This document shows, piece by piece, positions 1-8,105 of a stretch of 64,000 nt of DNA. Under the pieces are notes generated by a model that was not told the DNA's origin, did not search any database, and saw only the letters and a program-made list of their open reading frames with translations. This DNA is from an alpha proteobacterium U9-1i. GTDB taxonomy: Bacteria; Pseudomonadota; Alphaproteobacteria; Caulobacterales; Aquidulcibacteraceae. The DNA lies in assembly GCA_000974665.1 (NCBI GenBank), contig BBSY01000005.1:90633-154632 (forward strand). The letters are read 5' to 3'. Position 1 is the first letter of the stretch. The number at the start of each line of letters is the position of its first letter. Made by a program: the position numbers and the translations under genes.

Positions 1-1
1 C

Positions 2-676
2 GTGCGAATGCGAATGATGCAACGCACAACGCTAACCAGCCGCCATGACGGGGCCGAAATCTCCGCCCTTCACGCAAAACCGGCCGGCGCTCCTATCGGC
101 GGCGTTGTCGTCATCCAGGAAATCTTTGGCCTGACTGACCACGTGGCGGAGATGTGCGAGCGCTTCGCCGCCGAAGGGTACGACGTGCTGGCGCCCGGCC
201 TCTTCGAGCGCATCGAAGCGGGGTTTCTTGCTGGCCACGACGCTGGGGGCATCGCTAAGGGGCGCGACGCGGTGATGGCTTCGCCCTGGCCGCAGGTGGT
301 CGGCGATGTCCAAGCGGCGATCGACGCGCTGCCCAAGCCAACTTACATCACCGGCTTCTGCTATGGTGGCGCGGTGAGTTGGGTCGCGGCGGCGCAATGC
401 GAAGGGCTGAAGGCGGCGTCGTGCTTTTACGGGCGCATGATCGTAGACAAGCTGCAAGAAACGCCGAAGGTCCCGGTGATGCTGCACTACGGAGCGCGAG
501 ATGCGTCGATCCCGATGGATCAGGTTGAGCGCGTCAGGGATGCAGCGCCAGACTCGCCTCTCTATATCTACGACGCAGGCCACGGCTTTTGCCGCAAGGC
601 CAGCCACGATTTCGACGAAGCGGCGAGCACGCTTGCGCTTTCGCGCACGGTGGATTGGTTCGCGCGCTGGCGCTGA
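2..676 (+). CDS. Dienelactone hydrolase family protein
   Basis: Alpha/beta hydrolase of the dienelactone hydrolase type, a cytoplasmic enzyme expected to open lactones or hydrolyse esters; the substrate cannot be told. Counting from the GTG at 2, the family Cys nucleophile lies in GFCYGG (Cys120), with Glu40 in IQEIFGL, Asp167 in YGARDAS and His194 in DAGHGF, so the catalytic set is complete. The start is unsure because GTG at 2 and ATG at 8, 14 and 17 are all in frame, and the gene may begin before the window. The stop lies just before the ribosome site of the following VOC gene, so the two are probably co-transcribed. Confidence 0.85.
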   Translation: MRMRMMQRTTLTSRHDGAEISALHAKPAGAPIGGVVVIQEIFGLTDHVAEMCERFAAEGYDVLAPGLFERIEAGFLAGHDAGGIAKGRDAVMASPWPQVVGDVQAAIDALPKPTYITGFCYGGAVSWVAAAQCEGLKAASCFYGRMIVDKLQETPKVPVMLHYGARDASIPMDQVERVRDAAPDSPLYIYDAGHGFCRKASHDFDEAASTLALSRTVDWFARWR

Positions 677-687
677 GGAGCAAGCTC

Positions 688-1086
688 ATGTCCATCGACC
701 ACGTGTCCGTCGGCGTGTCCAACATGGCGCGCGCGAAGGCGTTTTACGACGCAGCGCTTGCGCCACTTGGAATGGCGCCGGTGATGCCGGTGGAGATCGG
801 CGGCAACTTGGTGGGCGTTGGGTACGGCAAGCCAGGCAAGCCGAGCTTCTGGATTCAATTCCCGGTCAACGGTCAAGTCGCCACCATGGGTAACGGCGTC
901 CACATCGCTTTTCGCGCGGAGTCACGAGCGGACGTCGATGCGTTCTATATCGCGGCAATGGAACATGGCGGCGTCGAGGATGGCCGCCCAGGTCTGCGCA
1001 GCGAATACCACCCGGACTATTACGGCGCGTTCGTGCGCGATCCCGACGGCAACAAGATCGAAGCCTGCGCGCATCACCACGAATAG
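688..1086 (+). CDS. VOC (glyoxalase/bleomycin-resistance fold) family protein
   Basis: A 132-residue single-domain vicinal-oxygen-chelate protein. It opens with the typical beta strand (IDHVSVGVSNM) and a helix with AKAFYDAAL. It ends with the family signature in which a Tyr-rich stretch (YHPDYYGAF) precedes VRDPDGNKIE. These proteins bind a metal and act as lyases, dioxygenases or binding proteins, so the exact reaction is unknown. The ATG at 688 is chosen because GAGGAG lies at 675-680 and the homologous region begins there. The reading frame stays open upstream into the hydrolase gene, but that part has no family similarity. Confidence 0.85.
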   Translation: MSIDHVSVGVSNMARAKAFYDAALAPLGMAPVMPVEIGGNLVGVGYGKPGKPSFWIQFPVNGQVATMGNGVHIAFRAESRADVDAFYIAAMEHGGVEDGRPGLRSEYHPDYYGAFVRDPDGNKIEACAHHHE

Positions 1087-1151
1087 CGGCGGCGATCGGA
1101 ACGCATCGGCGTGCGTGACGTTCAACCTTGAAGTCCAACGGAGATTTCAAG

Positions 1152-1649
1152 ATGGCCGATCGCGCAACCACGCCCGCAGAAGACCTCGATAAAGTCTGGT
1201 CGATCATGGAGAAGATTCACACGTGCATGCTGGTGACGATGCATGGTGATGTTCATCGCGCCCGGCCGATGGGACCGCGGGTTCGTAGACATGAAAACGC
1301 GATCTACTTCTTGACCGATGACGGTAGCCCGAAAGTGGAAGAGATCGAGGAAATGCCGAGCGTGTGCCTCGCCTTCGCTGATCCGGGCGGCAACGATTTC
1401 GTGTCGGTAAGCGGGGCCGCACGCATCCTCAATGACCGCGCCATGATCAAAGAGCTTTGGTCTCCGGCGGCATCGGCGTTTTGGGACGGAGCGGATGATC
1501 CGAAGATCCGCGTGCTCGAAGTGACGCCGCACGAAGCACAATACTGGAGCGGACCGAACGCGCTCGTCGCCACAGTGATCATGCTCACAGCGGCGGCGAC
1601 CGGCGTCAAACCGGACGTGGGCAAGTCCGGCAAAGTCGATATGAACTAA
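1152..1649 (+). CDS. Pyridoxamine 5'-phosphate oxidase-like (general stress protein 26 type) protein
   Basis: A 165-residue protein with the split-barrel FMN-binding fold. Its N-terminal helix (VWSIMEKIHTCMLVTM) and following strand (RARPMGPRVRR) match general stress protein 26/PNPOx-like proteins. The family binds flavin or F420 and is cytoplasmic; a true pyridoxine-phosphate role is unlikely. The ATG at 1152 has GGAG at 1140-1143, a better start than the TTG at 1128. It is on the same strand as the VOC gene, 65 bp downstream, and converges with the AraC gene, whose stop overlaps this stop by four bases. Confidence 0.8.
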   Translation: MADRATTPAEDLDKVWSIMEKIHTCMLVTMHGDVHRARPMGPRVRRHENAIYFLTDDGSPKVEEIEEMPSVCLAFADPGGNDFVSVSGAARILNDRAMIKELWSPAASAFWDGADDPKIRVLEVTPHEAQYWSGPNALVATVIMLTAAATGVKPDVGKSGKVDMN

Positions 1650-2551
1650 GGCGCTTCCGCGCCAATCAACGTGGCGCTGTCGCGCAAGCGCGCGGCGTCA
1701 CGCACGGGCGGCGCGCCGAACAGTCGGCGATACTCACGGCTGAACTGCGACGGGCTTTCATAGCCCACGGCGTGCGAGGCGCTTGCCGCGTCCATCGCTT
1801 CGACGAGGATCAAGCGCCGCGCTTCCTGTAGCCGCATCTGCTTTTGATATTGCAGCGGGCTCATCGCAGTGACTTGCTTGAAATGCTGGTGCAATGCGGA
1901 GGCGCTCATGCTGGCCTCACGCGCCAGCGTCTCGATCGCAAAGCTCTCGCGGTAATTCTCCTTGATCCACACGATCGCGCGATTGATTTGGCCGAGCCGG
2001 CTTTCGCCATGCGCCATCTGCCGCAAGCGGTGGCCCTGCTCACCCATCAGCAAACGATAGATCAGCTCACGCATCACCATCTTGCCAAGCACCGGAATGT
2101 CTCGCGGCGTTTCGAGCAAGCGCACCAAACGGATCGACGCATCGAGCAAGTCCGGGGTCACGTCCGACACCGCAAGGCTCGCACTGCATGGCGCTTCGGG
2201 CGCGGCGTCGCCGATCTCAAGCACCATCTCCGCCAGCATTTTGCGATCGAGATCGATGCGCAGGCAGAGATATGGGCGCTCGTCGCTCGCCTCCAGAATT
2301 TGTCCGACGATCGGCACGTCCACCGACGCGATCAGATATTTCGAGCCGTCATACTCAAACACCTGGTCGCCCATCATCGTGCGCTTCCGGCCCTGCGCGA
2401 TCAGGCAGATCGTCGGCTCCATGAGCGCGTGAACCTGGGAGGTCGGCGCTGTGCCGCGTATGAGCATCAGGCCGGGGATCGGCGTCTCGTTGACCCCTTC
2501 TTCTGTGGAGAATCGGTCAATCAATACCGTCAGTTCGCTTAGGCGATCCAT
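1646..2551 (-). CDS. AraC family transcriptional regulator
   Basis: A 301-residue regulator. The N-terminal half is an AraC_N-type cupin (PGLMLIRG, CLIAQGRKRTMMGD, FEYDGSKYLIASVDVP). The C-terminal half holds two helix-turn-helix motifs, including EASMSASALHQHFKQVTAMS and the second-HTH signature GYESPSQFSREYRRLFG. It is cytoplasmic and binds DNA; the ligand is unknown. The ATG at 2551 starts the recognisable protein (MDRLSELTVLI); an open extension upstream lacks homology. It is divergent from the SDR gene at 2760, the usual layout in which such a regulator controls a neighbouring oxidoreductase and Atu4866-like gene. Confidence 0.9.
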   Translation of the reverse strand: MDRLSELTVLIDRFSTEEGVNETPIPGLMLIRGTAPTSQVHALMEPTICLIAQGRKRTMMGDQVFEYDGSKYLIASVDVPIVGQILEASDERPYLCLRIDLDRKMLAEMVLEIGDAAPEAPCSASLAVSDVTPDLLDASIRLVRLLETPRDIPVLGKMVMRELIYRLLMGEQGHRLRQMAHGESRLGQINRAIVWIKENYRESFAIETLAREASMSASALHQHFKQVTAMSPLQYQKQMRLQEARRLILVEAMDAASASHAVGYESPSQFSREYRRLFGAPPVRDAARLRDSATLIGAEAP

Positions 2552-2581
2552 TGAATTTTCTCGGTGTTCGTTCAGTTCGAT

Positions 2582-2609
2582 AGCCGGAATATTGCATAAA
2601 ACTCCGGCT
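2582..2609. promoter_or_regulatory. Inverted repeat between araC-type gene and SDR gene
   Basis: The 208-bp space between the divergent AraC regulator and SDR genes holds a perfect 7-bp inverted repeat (AGCCGGA at 2582-2588, TCCGGCT at 2603-2609) separated by 14 AT-richer bases. It could be a regulator binding site or a chance hairpin. AraC proteins usually bind direct repeats, which weakens the operator reading. Confidence 0.25.
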
Positions 2610-2759
2610 GCCAGAACACCCAAATGGGCACTCTTGGAGGATTAGGCAATAATCGCGGAGGTCTGATCTACCGCTGAAGCGCTTGCGTCAGCCATCTTCT
2701 CGTTGTCGCCGGTTGCTCCGCAGCGCCGGCCCCAAACTCAAAATCGAGGAGACCTCACA

Positions 2760-3491
2760 ATGTCCGATCTGAAGGGCAAAATCGTTGCCGTCACTGGCGC
2801 GTCGAGCGGCATCGGCGAAGCTGCCGCCCGCCTCTTGGCTCAACGCGGCGCGACCGTATTTCTCGGCGCCCGCCGCACCGACCGCCTTGAAACGCTCGCC
2901 CGCGAAATCCGCGATGCCGGCGGCAAGGCGGACTTCCAAGCGCTCGACGTCACCAGCCGCGACAGCGTGCAGGATTTCGTCCGCGCCGCCGTCGAACGCT
3001 TCGGCAAGCTCGACACGCTCGTCAACAATGCCGGCCTCATGCCGCTCTCGCCGCTCGCCGCCCTCAAAGTGGACGAGTGGGACCGCATGATCGACGTCAA
3101 CATCAAAGGCGTGCTCTACGGCATCGCCGCAGTGCTGCCGGTGTTTCAACGCCAGGGCCAAGGCCACGTGATCAATGTCGCGTCGGTCGCCGGCCATCAA
3201 ATCTGGCCGACATCGGCGGTCTATAGCGGCACCAAGTACGCGGTGCGCGCGATCTCCGAAGGCTTGCGCCAGGAGCACAAGGACGTCCGCGTCACCATCA
3301 TCTCGCCGGGCGCGACGGAATCCGAACTCGCCGACACCATCACGCACAAAGAGACGGCCGATTGGGTGAACGAATTCCGCAAAGGCTCGCTCAAAGCCGA
3401 TGCGATCGCCCGCGCCATCGCTTTCGCGATCGAACAACCCGACGACGTCGATGTGAACGAGATCATCGTCCGTCCGACCTCGGCCGCTTAA
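2760..3491 (+). CDS. SDR family NAD(P)-dependent oxidoreductase
   Basis: A classical short-chain dehydrogenase of 243 residues. The cofactor motif TGASSGIGEA lies at about residues 12-21, NNAG follows at about residue 87, and the catalytic Ser, Tyr and Lys are in VASVAG and YSGTK. It reduces or oxidises a carbonyl or alcohol using NAD(P); the substrate is not evident. The C-terminal region (DDVDVNEIIVRPT) matches the YdfG-like subgroup. The ATG at 2760 has GAGGAG about nine bases upstream. It is followed after 12 bp by an Atu4866-like gene and lies divergent from an AraC regulator, a combination suggesting a small inducible operon. Confidence 0.92.
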   Translation: MSDLKGKIVAVTGASSGIGEAAARLLAQRGATVFLGARRTDRLETLAREIRDAGGKADFQALDVTSRDSVQDFVRAAVERFGKLDTLVNNAGLMPLSPLAALKVDEWDRMIDVNIKGVLYGIAAVLPVFQRQGQGHVINVASVAGHQIWPTSAVYSGTKYAVRAISEGLRQEHKDVRVTIISPGATESELADTITHKETADWVNEFRKGSLKADAIARAIAFAIEQPDDVDVNEIIVRPTSAA

Positions 3492-3503
3492 GGACCAAGA
3501 CCC

Positions 3504-3791
3504 ATGGGTATGCTCTTCAACACCAAGCCGCGCCACGCGGACCTCATCGAAAACGACCCGCTTAGCTACGTTGGGCTATGGGTCAGCGCCGCTGGCTATG
3601 TGCGTCACGAATTGCTGCCCAATGGCCGCTACGCGGAAGCCCGCGGCCGCAAGCAGAACGCACTCGAAGGCCGCTATTGGCTCGACGGCAACACGATCGA
3701 CTACGAAGACGACACGGGCTTCATCGCCCAAGGCGAATTCGTGGACGGCGTGCTGCACCAAGGCGGCATGATTTTCTACAAGGTGGATTGA
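3504..3791 (+). CDS. Atu4866-like small protein
   Basis: A 95-residue protein resembling the Agrobacterium Atu4866 family: an opening with MGMLFNTKPRHADLIEN, then GLWVSAAGYVRHELLPNG, GRYWLDGNTIDYEDDTGF and a closing LHQGGMIFYK. The known structure is a small beta barrel; its function is undetermined. Here, as I recall from other genomes, it follows an SDR gene and probably shares its transcript. A strong hairpin terminator lies just after the stop. Confidence 0.8.
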   Translation: MGMLFNTKPRHADLIENDPLSYVGLWVSAAGYVRHELLPNGRYAEARGRKQNALEGRYWLDGNTIDYEDDTGFIAQGEFVDGVLHQGGMIFYKVD

Positions 3792-3798
3792 TCCACTG

Positions 3799-3836
3799 GG
3801 GCGGACGATCCGTTGCGGGCGTCCGCCCTTTTCTTT
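3799..3836 (+). terminator. Intrinsic terminator after SDR/Atu4866-like operon
   Basis: A perfect 9-bp GC-rich stem (GGGCGGACG at 3799-3807 paired with CGTCCGCCC at 3820-3828), a 12-base loop and a T-rich tail from 3829. It lies 7 bp past the stop of the Atu4866-like gene. Confidence 0.85.
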
Positions 3837-3862
3837 TCCGCTATCCCACGTATCAAGCGCCG

Positions 3863-5062
3863 ATGCACACCATCGCGATCATCGGCGCGGGCCCGGCGGG
3901 CCTGATCGCGGCGGACATTCTGAGCGCCGCCGGCATGCGCGTAACCGTGTACGAACGCATGCCAAGCGTCGGCCGCAAATTCCTGATGGCCGGACGCGGC
4001 GGCCTCAACCTCACCCATTCCGAACCGCTCGACGCCCTCCTCGCGCGCTACGGCGAAGCGCGCGACAAGCTGGCGCCGATGATCGAAGCATTCGCCCCGC
4101 GCGATCTGATCGCGTGGTGCGAAGACCTAGAACAGGAGACGTTCGTCGGCTCCAGCGGTCGCGTGTTTCCGAAAGCGATGAAAGCGTCGCCGCTGCTGCG
4201 CGTGTGGCTTTCGCGCCTTGAGACGCAAGGCGTGACCATCCAAACGCGCGCGACATGGCTTGGCTGGGCCGATGACGGCGCACTGCGCTTCGCCGGTGAC
4301 TCAGTACGCGCCGATGCGACACTGCTCGCACTCGGCGGTGCAAGCTGGCCGAAGCTTGGCTCTGACGGGACTTGGAGCGCAGCACTCGAAGCACGCGGCG
4401 TGAAGCTTACGCCATTCGCGCCGAGCAATGTCGGCTTCAACGTCACGTGGTCGCCGCACTTTCGTGAACGTTTCGCTGGACAGCCGCTCAAGACCGTTGC
4501 CATCCGTCACGGCGCGCATGAGGTGCGCGGCGAAGCGATGCTCACCGAATACGGCATCGAAGGCGGCGCGATCTACGCGCTGTCGGCCGCATTGCGTGCG
4601 CGTGTACCCATTGACGTGACGATCGATCTGCGACCGGCGCTCTCGCGATCCGACATCGCCGACAAGCTCACGGGCGCAAAGCGCGGCGATTCATTGTCGT
4701 CCACGCTGCGCAAAACGCTGGGCCTTTCGCCGCTGGCGATCAGCCTGCTGCACGAAAACGGCGCGCCGCCGCGTGAACCGCACGCGCTTGCCGCGCATAT
4801 CAAGGCCGTTCCGATCCACCTCACCAGCGCGCGGGGCCTTGAGCGCGCCATCTCCAGCGCCGGCGGCGTGCGCTGGGACGCAGTCGACGACACGCTCCAG
4901 CTCCGCGCCATCCCCAACACCTACGTCGCCGGCGAAATGCTCGACTGGGAAGCGCCCACGGGCGGCTATTTGCTGCAAGCCTGCTTCGCGACAGGCGTTT
5001 GGGCTGCGAAGAACCTGCTTAAGCGCCTGCGCGGCCTTGCCCCTCCGGCGCCCCCCTGCTAG
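3863..5062 (+). CDS. BaiN/HI0933-type flavoprotein (NAD(P)/FAD-dependent oxidoreductase)
   Basis: A 399-residue flavoprotein. The N-terminal dinucleotide-binding motif is IIGAGPAGLIAADIL, followed by VGRKFLMAGRGGLNLTHSE, the hallmark of the HI0933/YhiN group and its PP_4765-like branch. The C-terminus has the family ending GEMLDWEAPTGGYLLQ, which completes the FAD site. The physiological substrate is unknown. The ATG at 3863 begins the homologous region directly after the terminator; no clear ribosome site is seen, and the T-rich terminator tail lies 26 bp upstream. It stands 13 bp before the inositol monophosphatase gene. Confidence 0.88.
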   Translation: MHTIAIIGAGPAGLIAADILSAAGMRVTVYERMPSVGRKFLMAGRGGLNLTHSEPLDALLARYGEARDKLAPMIEAFAPRDLIAWCEDLEQETFVGSSGRVFPKAMKASPLLRVWLSRLETQGVTIQTRATWLGWADDGALRFAGDSVRADATLLALGGASWPKLGSDGTWSAALEARGVKLTPFAPSNVGFNVTWSPHFRERFAGQPLKTVAIRHGAHEVRGEAMLTEYGIEGGAIYALSAALRARVPIDVTIDLRPALSRSDIADKLTGAKRGDSLSSTLRKTLGLSPLAISLLHENGAPPREPHALAAHIKAVPIHLTSARGLERAISSAGGVRWDAVDDTLQLRAIPNTYVAGEMLDWEAPTGGYLLQACFATGVWAAKNLLKRLRGLAPPAPPC

Positions 5063-5075
5063 CACCCCGCCTCCG

Positions 5076-5864
5076 ATGCCCCAGGCCTCCGCTCTCCTCA
5101 ACGTGATGATCGCCGCCGCCCGCAAAGCCGGGCGCGGGATGGTCCGTGACTTTGGCGAAATCGAGAATCTTCAAGTTTCGCGCAAGGGCCCTGCCGATTT
5201 CGTCACCCGCACTGATCTCGCCGCCGAGAAAGTGTTGTTCGAAGAACTTTCGAAAGCGCGACCTGGCTACGGCTTCGTGATGGAAGAGCGTGGCGTTGTC
5301 GAAGGCACCGACAAAACCAACCGCTGGCTCGTCGATCCACTCGACGGCACCACCAATTTCATGCACGGCATTCCCCATTTCGCTGTGTCGATCGGGCTTG
5401 AGCGCGAGGGCGTTCTGGTTGCGGGCGTCGTTTACAACGTGATCCGCGACGAGCTGTTCTGGGCCGAACGCGGCCAGGGCGCGTACTTAAACGACAAGCG
5501 CATACGTGTCGGCGCGCGCGCCAACATGGCCGATGCGTTGTTCGCGACGGGAACGCCGTTCCTCGGCAAGCCGGGGCACGACCTGGCGCTCGCTGAAATC
5601 GGCCGCGTCATCGCGCAAACTTCCGGCGTGCGCCGCTTCGGCGCGGCCTCGCTCGATCTTGCGTATGTCGCCTGCGGCCGCTTTGACGGCTTTTGGGAGC
5701 GGGGCCTCAGCGCGTGGGACGTCGCAGGCGGCGCGATGATCGTGCGCGAAGCGGGCGGCTTCGCAAAGGAAATCGATGGCGGCGATTTCATGAAAACCGG
5801 CGCCATCGTCGCCGCGAACGAAAAGCTCCTGCCTCTCCTTACGAAAGCCGTGCGCGGCGGTTGA
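5076..5864 (+). CDS. Inositol monophosphatase family protein (SuhB-like)
   Basis: A 262-residue Mg-dependent phosphatase of the inositol monophosphatase family. Metal-binding Glu70-Glu71 (MEERG), the signature DPLDGTTNF (residues 87-95) and the distal WDVAGG (WD at 214-215) are all present, so it should be active. Family members hydrolyse inositol-1-phosphate or similar sugar phosphates, and SuhB also affects rRNA transcription. The ATG at 5076 is preferred; the frame extends upstream inside the flavoprotein gene with no similarity. Only 13 bp separate it from that gene, suggesting one transcript. Confidence 0.92.
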   Translation: MPQASALLNVMIAAARKAGRGMVRDFGEIENLQVSRKGPADFVTRTDLAAEKVLFEELSKARPGYGFVMEERGVVEGTDKTNRWLVDPLDGTTNFMHGIPHFAVSIGLEREGVLVAGVVYNVIRDELFWAERGQGAYLNDKRIRVGARANMADALFATGTPFLGKPGHDLALAEIGRVIAQTSGVRRFGAASLDLAYVACGRFDGFWERGLSAWDVAGGAMIVREAGGFAKEIDGGDFMKTGAIVAANEKLLPLLTKAVRGG

Positions 5865-5874
5865 TCTTCAACTG

Positions 5875-5988
5875 CTCCCCCGTTTACGGGGGAGCTGTCA
5901 GCGTGCAAAGCACGATGAGTGAGGGGGCAACGCGTTCCATCCCCCTCCGTCGCCAACGGCGACACCTCCCCCGCTTCGCGAGGGAGGA
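5875..5988. repeat. Paired palindromic repeat, family 1 (two inverted units)
   Basis: Two units in opposite orientation fill the gap between the phosphatase and transporter genes. Unit one runs CTCCCCCG..CGGGGGAG and on to GAGGGGG near 5928. Unit two, inverted, is CCCCCTCCGTCGCC..GGCGACACCTCCCCCGC and runs to about 5988. Similar units occur in mnmC and at 34.3-34.5 and 35.4-35.5 kb. The pair could fold into one long hairpin in RNA. Confidence 0.8.
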
Positions 5989-6005
5989 CAAAGAACGGAG
6001 GCGGC

Positions 6006-7388
6006 GTGGCGAATTCAAACGCAGGCGAGCGTAAAGTTTCCGCCTGGGAAATCGTCGCCTTCGCGGCGCCTGCGGCGCCGTTGCTGGCGCTGACGCTGCC
6101 GACGGTCATTTTCCTGCCGCCGCACTTCGCTGAACATCTCGGCATACCACTTTGGGCGGTGTCAGCGATCTTCTTGGGCGCTCGGCTGCTCGACATCGTT
6201 TTCGATCCGATGGTCGGCGGCATTCAGGACCGCACCGAGCACGCATGGGGCCGCCGCCGTTTCTGGCTGGCGGCGACTTGCCTGCCGCTGATGGTGCTTG
6301 TGTGGATCACGTTCCTCGGGCTGCAGCCTGGCGTCAGCATCGCCGCAGCGTTGGCGACGATCCTTGTCCTCTACACGGTGTTTGCGGCGATGATGGTGGC
6401 GCATCTGGGTTGGGCGGGCGAATTGGTGCCGACCTATCACGGCCGCACGCATGTGCTTGGCGCCGTGCAAGTAGCGAGCTTGGTTGGACAAACGATCATG
6501 CTCGTGCTCGCCGGCGTTGTCGTGCAAGGCTTCGGCGGCTCGAACGCCGACGCGGTGCACGCCATGGGCTGGACGGTGCTATTTCTGTTGCCGGCGACGA
6601 CGCTTCTGGCGGTGTTGTTCGTGCGCGAGGAGCAGCGGCCGCCGCAACCGCACCTCGGCCTGATGGATTCAATCAAGGCGCTGCTCGCCAATCGCTCGGC
6701 GCAGCGTGTGCTGTTGCCGGACCTGTTGCTGGGGATCGCGCAAGGCGTATCGGGCGGATTGTTTCTGTTCTTTTTCCAGTTCGTCCTCGGCTTTGAGCGC
6801 GAGTCGCAGACGTTGCTGGCGATGTACTTCCTCGCGGGTCTCGCCGGCGTGCCAATCTGGTGGATCGCCGCGCGCAAGATCGGCAAGCATCGCGCGTTGC
6901 AGGCCGCGTTTATCTATTCGGCGCTGACACTTGCTCTATTGCCGATTATGCCAGCGCAAGAATTCTGGATCGTTGGGCCGTTCATGGCGCTGGCAGGTCT
7001 GGCGCAGGGCGGTGGCACGCTGCTGACGCGATCCTTGATGGCCGACGTTGTGGACGAGGACGAAGTGAACACCGGCGCGCGGCGTTCAGGGCTCTATTTC
7101 GGGCTGCTCCTCACGACGTCAAAACTCGGTATCGCCGCCGGGCCGATCACCTACGCCATCCTCGGTGCTGTTGGGTTTGTCGCCTCGCAAGGCGCAGACA
7201 ACAGCGCGCAAGCGCTCGGCACATTGACCGCCCTGTTCATCGGCGTGCCCGTAACGCTCAACGTGCTCGCGGCTTTGTCTCTGCGCAATTATCCGCTGGA
7301 TGAAGCGCGTCAAGCCGCGCTGGCGGCGGCCATCGCCGAGCGCCAATCGGCGAACAGCGAGAACACCTTGGGGCCATCCACCAAATAG
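6006..7388 (+). CDS. MFS transporter of the GPH (glycoside-pentoside-hexuronide:cation symporter) type
   Basis: A 460-residue inner-membrane protein with about 12 hydrophobic segments. The early motif GARLLDIVFDPMVGGIQDRT, with conserved Asp residues, and AWGRRRFWLAA match MFS_2/GPH symporters, which import sugars with a cation; the substrate is unknown. The GTG at 6006 is chosen because GGAGG lies at 5997-6001, and because the open frame upstream is just translated palindromic repeat. Its last 79 bases overlap, in convergent orientation, the end of the glycosyltransferase gene on the other strand. Confidence 0.82.
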   Translation: MANSNAGERKVSAWEIVAFAAPAAPLLALTLPTVIFLPPHFAEHLGIPLWAVSAIFLGARLLDIVFDPMVGGIQDRTEHAWGRRRFWLAATCLPLMVLVWITFLGLQPGVSIAAALATILVLYTVFAAMMVAHLGWAGELVPTYHGRTHVLGAVQVASLVGQTIMLVLAGVVVQGFGGSNADAVHAMGWTVLFLLPATTLLAVLFVREEQRPPQPHLGLMDSIKALLANRSAQRVLLPDLLLGIAQGVSGGLFLFFFQFVLGFERESQTLLAMYFLAGLAGVPIWWIAARKIGKHRALQAAFIYSALTLALLPIMPAQEFWIVGPFMALAGLAQGGGTLLTRSLMADVVDEDEVNTGARRSGLYFGLLLTTSKLGIAAGPITYAILGAVGFVASQGADNSAQALGTLTALFIGVPVTLNVLAALSLRNYPLDEARQAALAAAIAERQSANSENTLGPSTK

Positions 7389-8083
7389 CGGCGCCACAAC
7401 CGCGCCGGCTCGCTGCCCAGCCGGTGCAGCCATTCCAGCCCCAACGCGCGCAGAATGCGGGGCGCACGACGCTTGCGGCGCGCCAGAAAATCCAAAGCCG
7501 CACCGACACAGAGGCCGACGCCGCGCGCGTCGCCGCGTTGCTTGATCGCGAAGGCGATCAATTCTTGTTGCGGCGCGCCCACGCAGATGAAGGTAAACCG
7601 CGCGCCCTGCTCGGCGGCGAACGCCGCGGCTTCGACGATGGCGGCGGGATTTTGCTTCAGCCCCATCGGCGCGTCGTACCAGCGCACGTCTGTGAGTTTG
7701 TAACGTTTTGCAAGCTTGGCGATGGTTTTCGCGTCGCCGCCGATGATGGTGATGGCTTCACTCGGCTCGATCACTTGATCGAAGAGGCGCTTGGCCAAAT
7801 CTGCGCCCGTCGCCGTGGGCAAACGCAAACCCGCCTTCTTCGCCAGCGCCCTGAGCATCTTGCTGTCGTTCAGCGTCAGCCAAGCGTTGTCGTAAAGTGC
7901 GCGGCGCGCCGGTTCTTTGGAGAGACCCACGACATGATCGACATTCGGCGTCGCGACATAGGCAAAACGCCCGCCCAGGGTCGCGCGGACTGTCACCGCG
8001 TCGACTGCGCGATCCAGATCGAGGCCGCTGAACTCAATGTCGAGAAATGAAATCGAAGTCGGAGCCGCGCCGTCGAACGCCAT
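7310..8083 (-). CDS. WecG/TagA/CpsF family glycosyltransferase
   Basis: A 257-residue glycosyltransferase of the GT26 family, which adds N-acetylmannosamine or similar sugars to lipid-linked intermediates at the cytoplasmic membrane. The family features ATPNVDH, the LNDSKML stretch with its conserved Asp, the ITIIGG strand and the FICVGAPQQELIA block are all visible. The ATG at 8083 is the only start near the homologous region. It lies 22 bp after mnmC on the same strand, so the two may be co-transcribed. It is far from the polysaccharide locus at 53-64 kb, and its 3' end overlaps the convergent transporter gene by 79 bp. Confidence 0.87.
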   Translation of the reverse strand: MAFDGAAPTSISFLDIEFSGLDLDRAVDAVTVRATLGGRFAYVATPNVDHVVGLSKEPARRALYDNAWLTLNDSKMLRALAKKAGLRLPTATGADLAKRLFDQVIEPSEAITIIGGDAKTIAKLAKRYKLTDVRWYDAPMGLKQNPAAIVEAAAFAAEQGARFTFICVGAPQQELIAFAIKQRGDARGVGLCVGAALDFLARRKRRAPRILRALGLEWLHRLGSEPARLWRRYLVDGPKVFSLFADWRSAMAAASAA

Positions 8084-8105
8084 CGCTTTTAACCCAAACG
8101 ACGCA

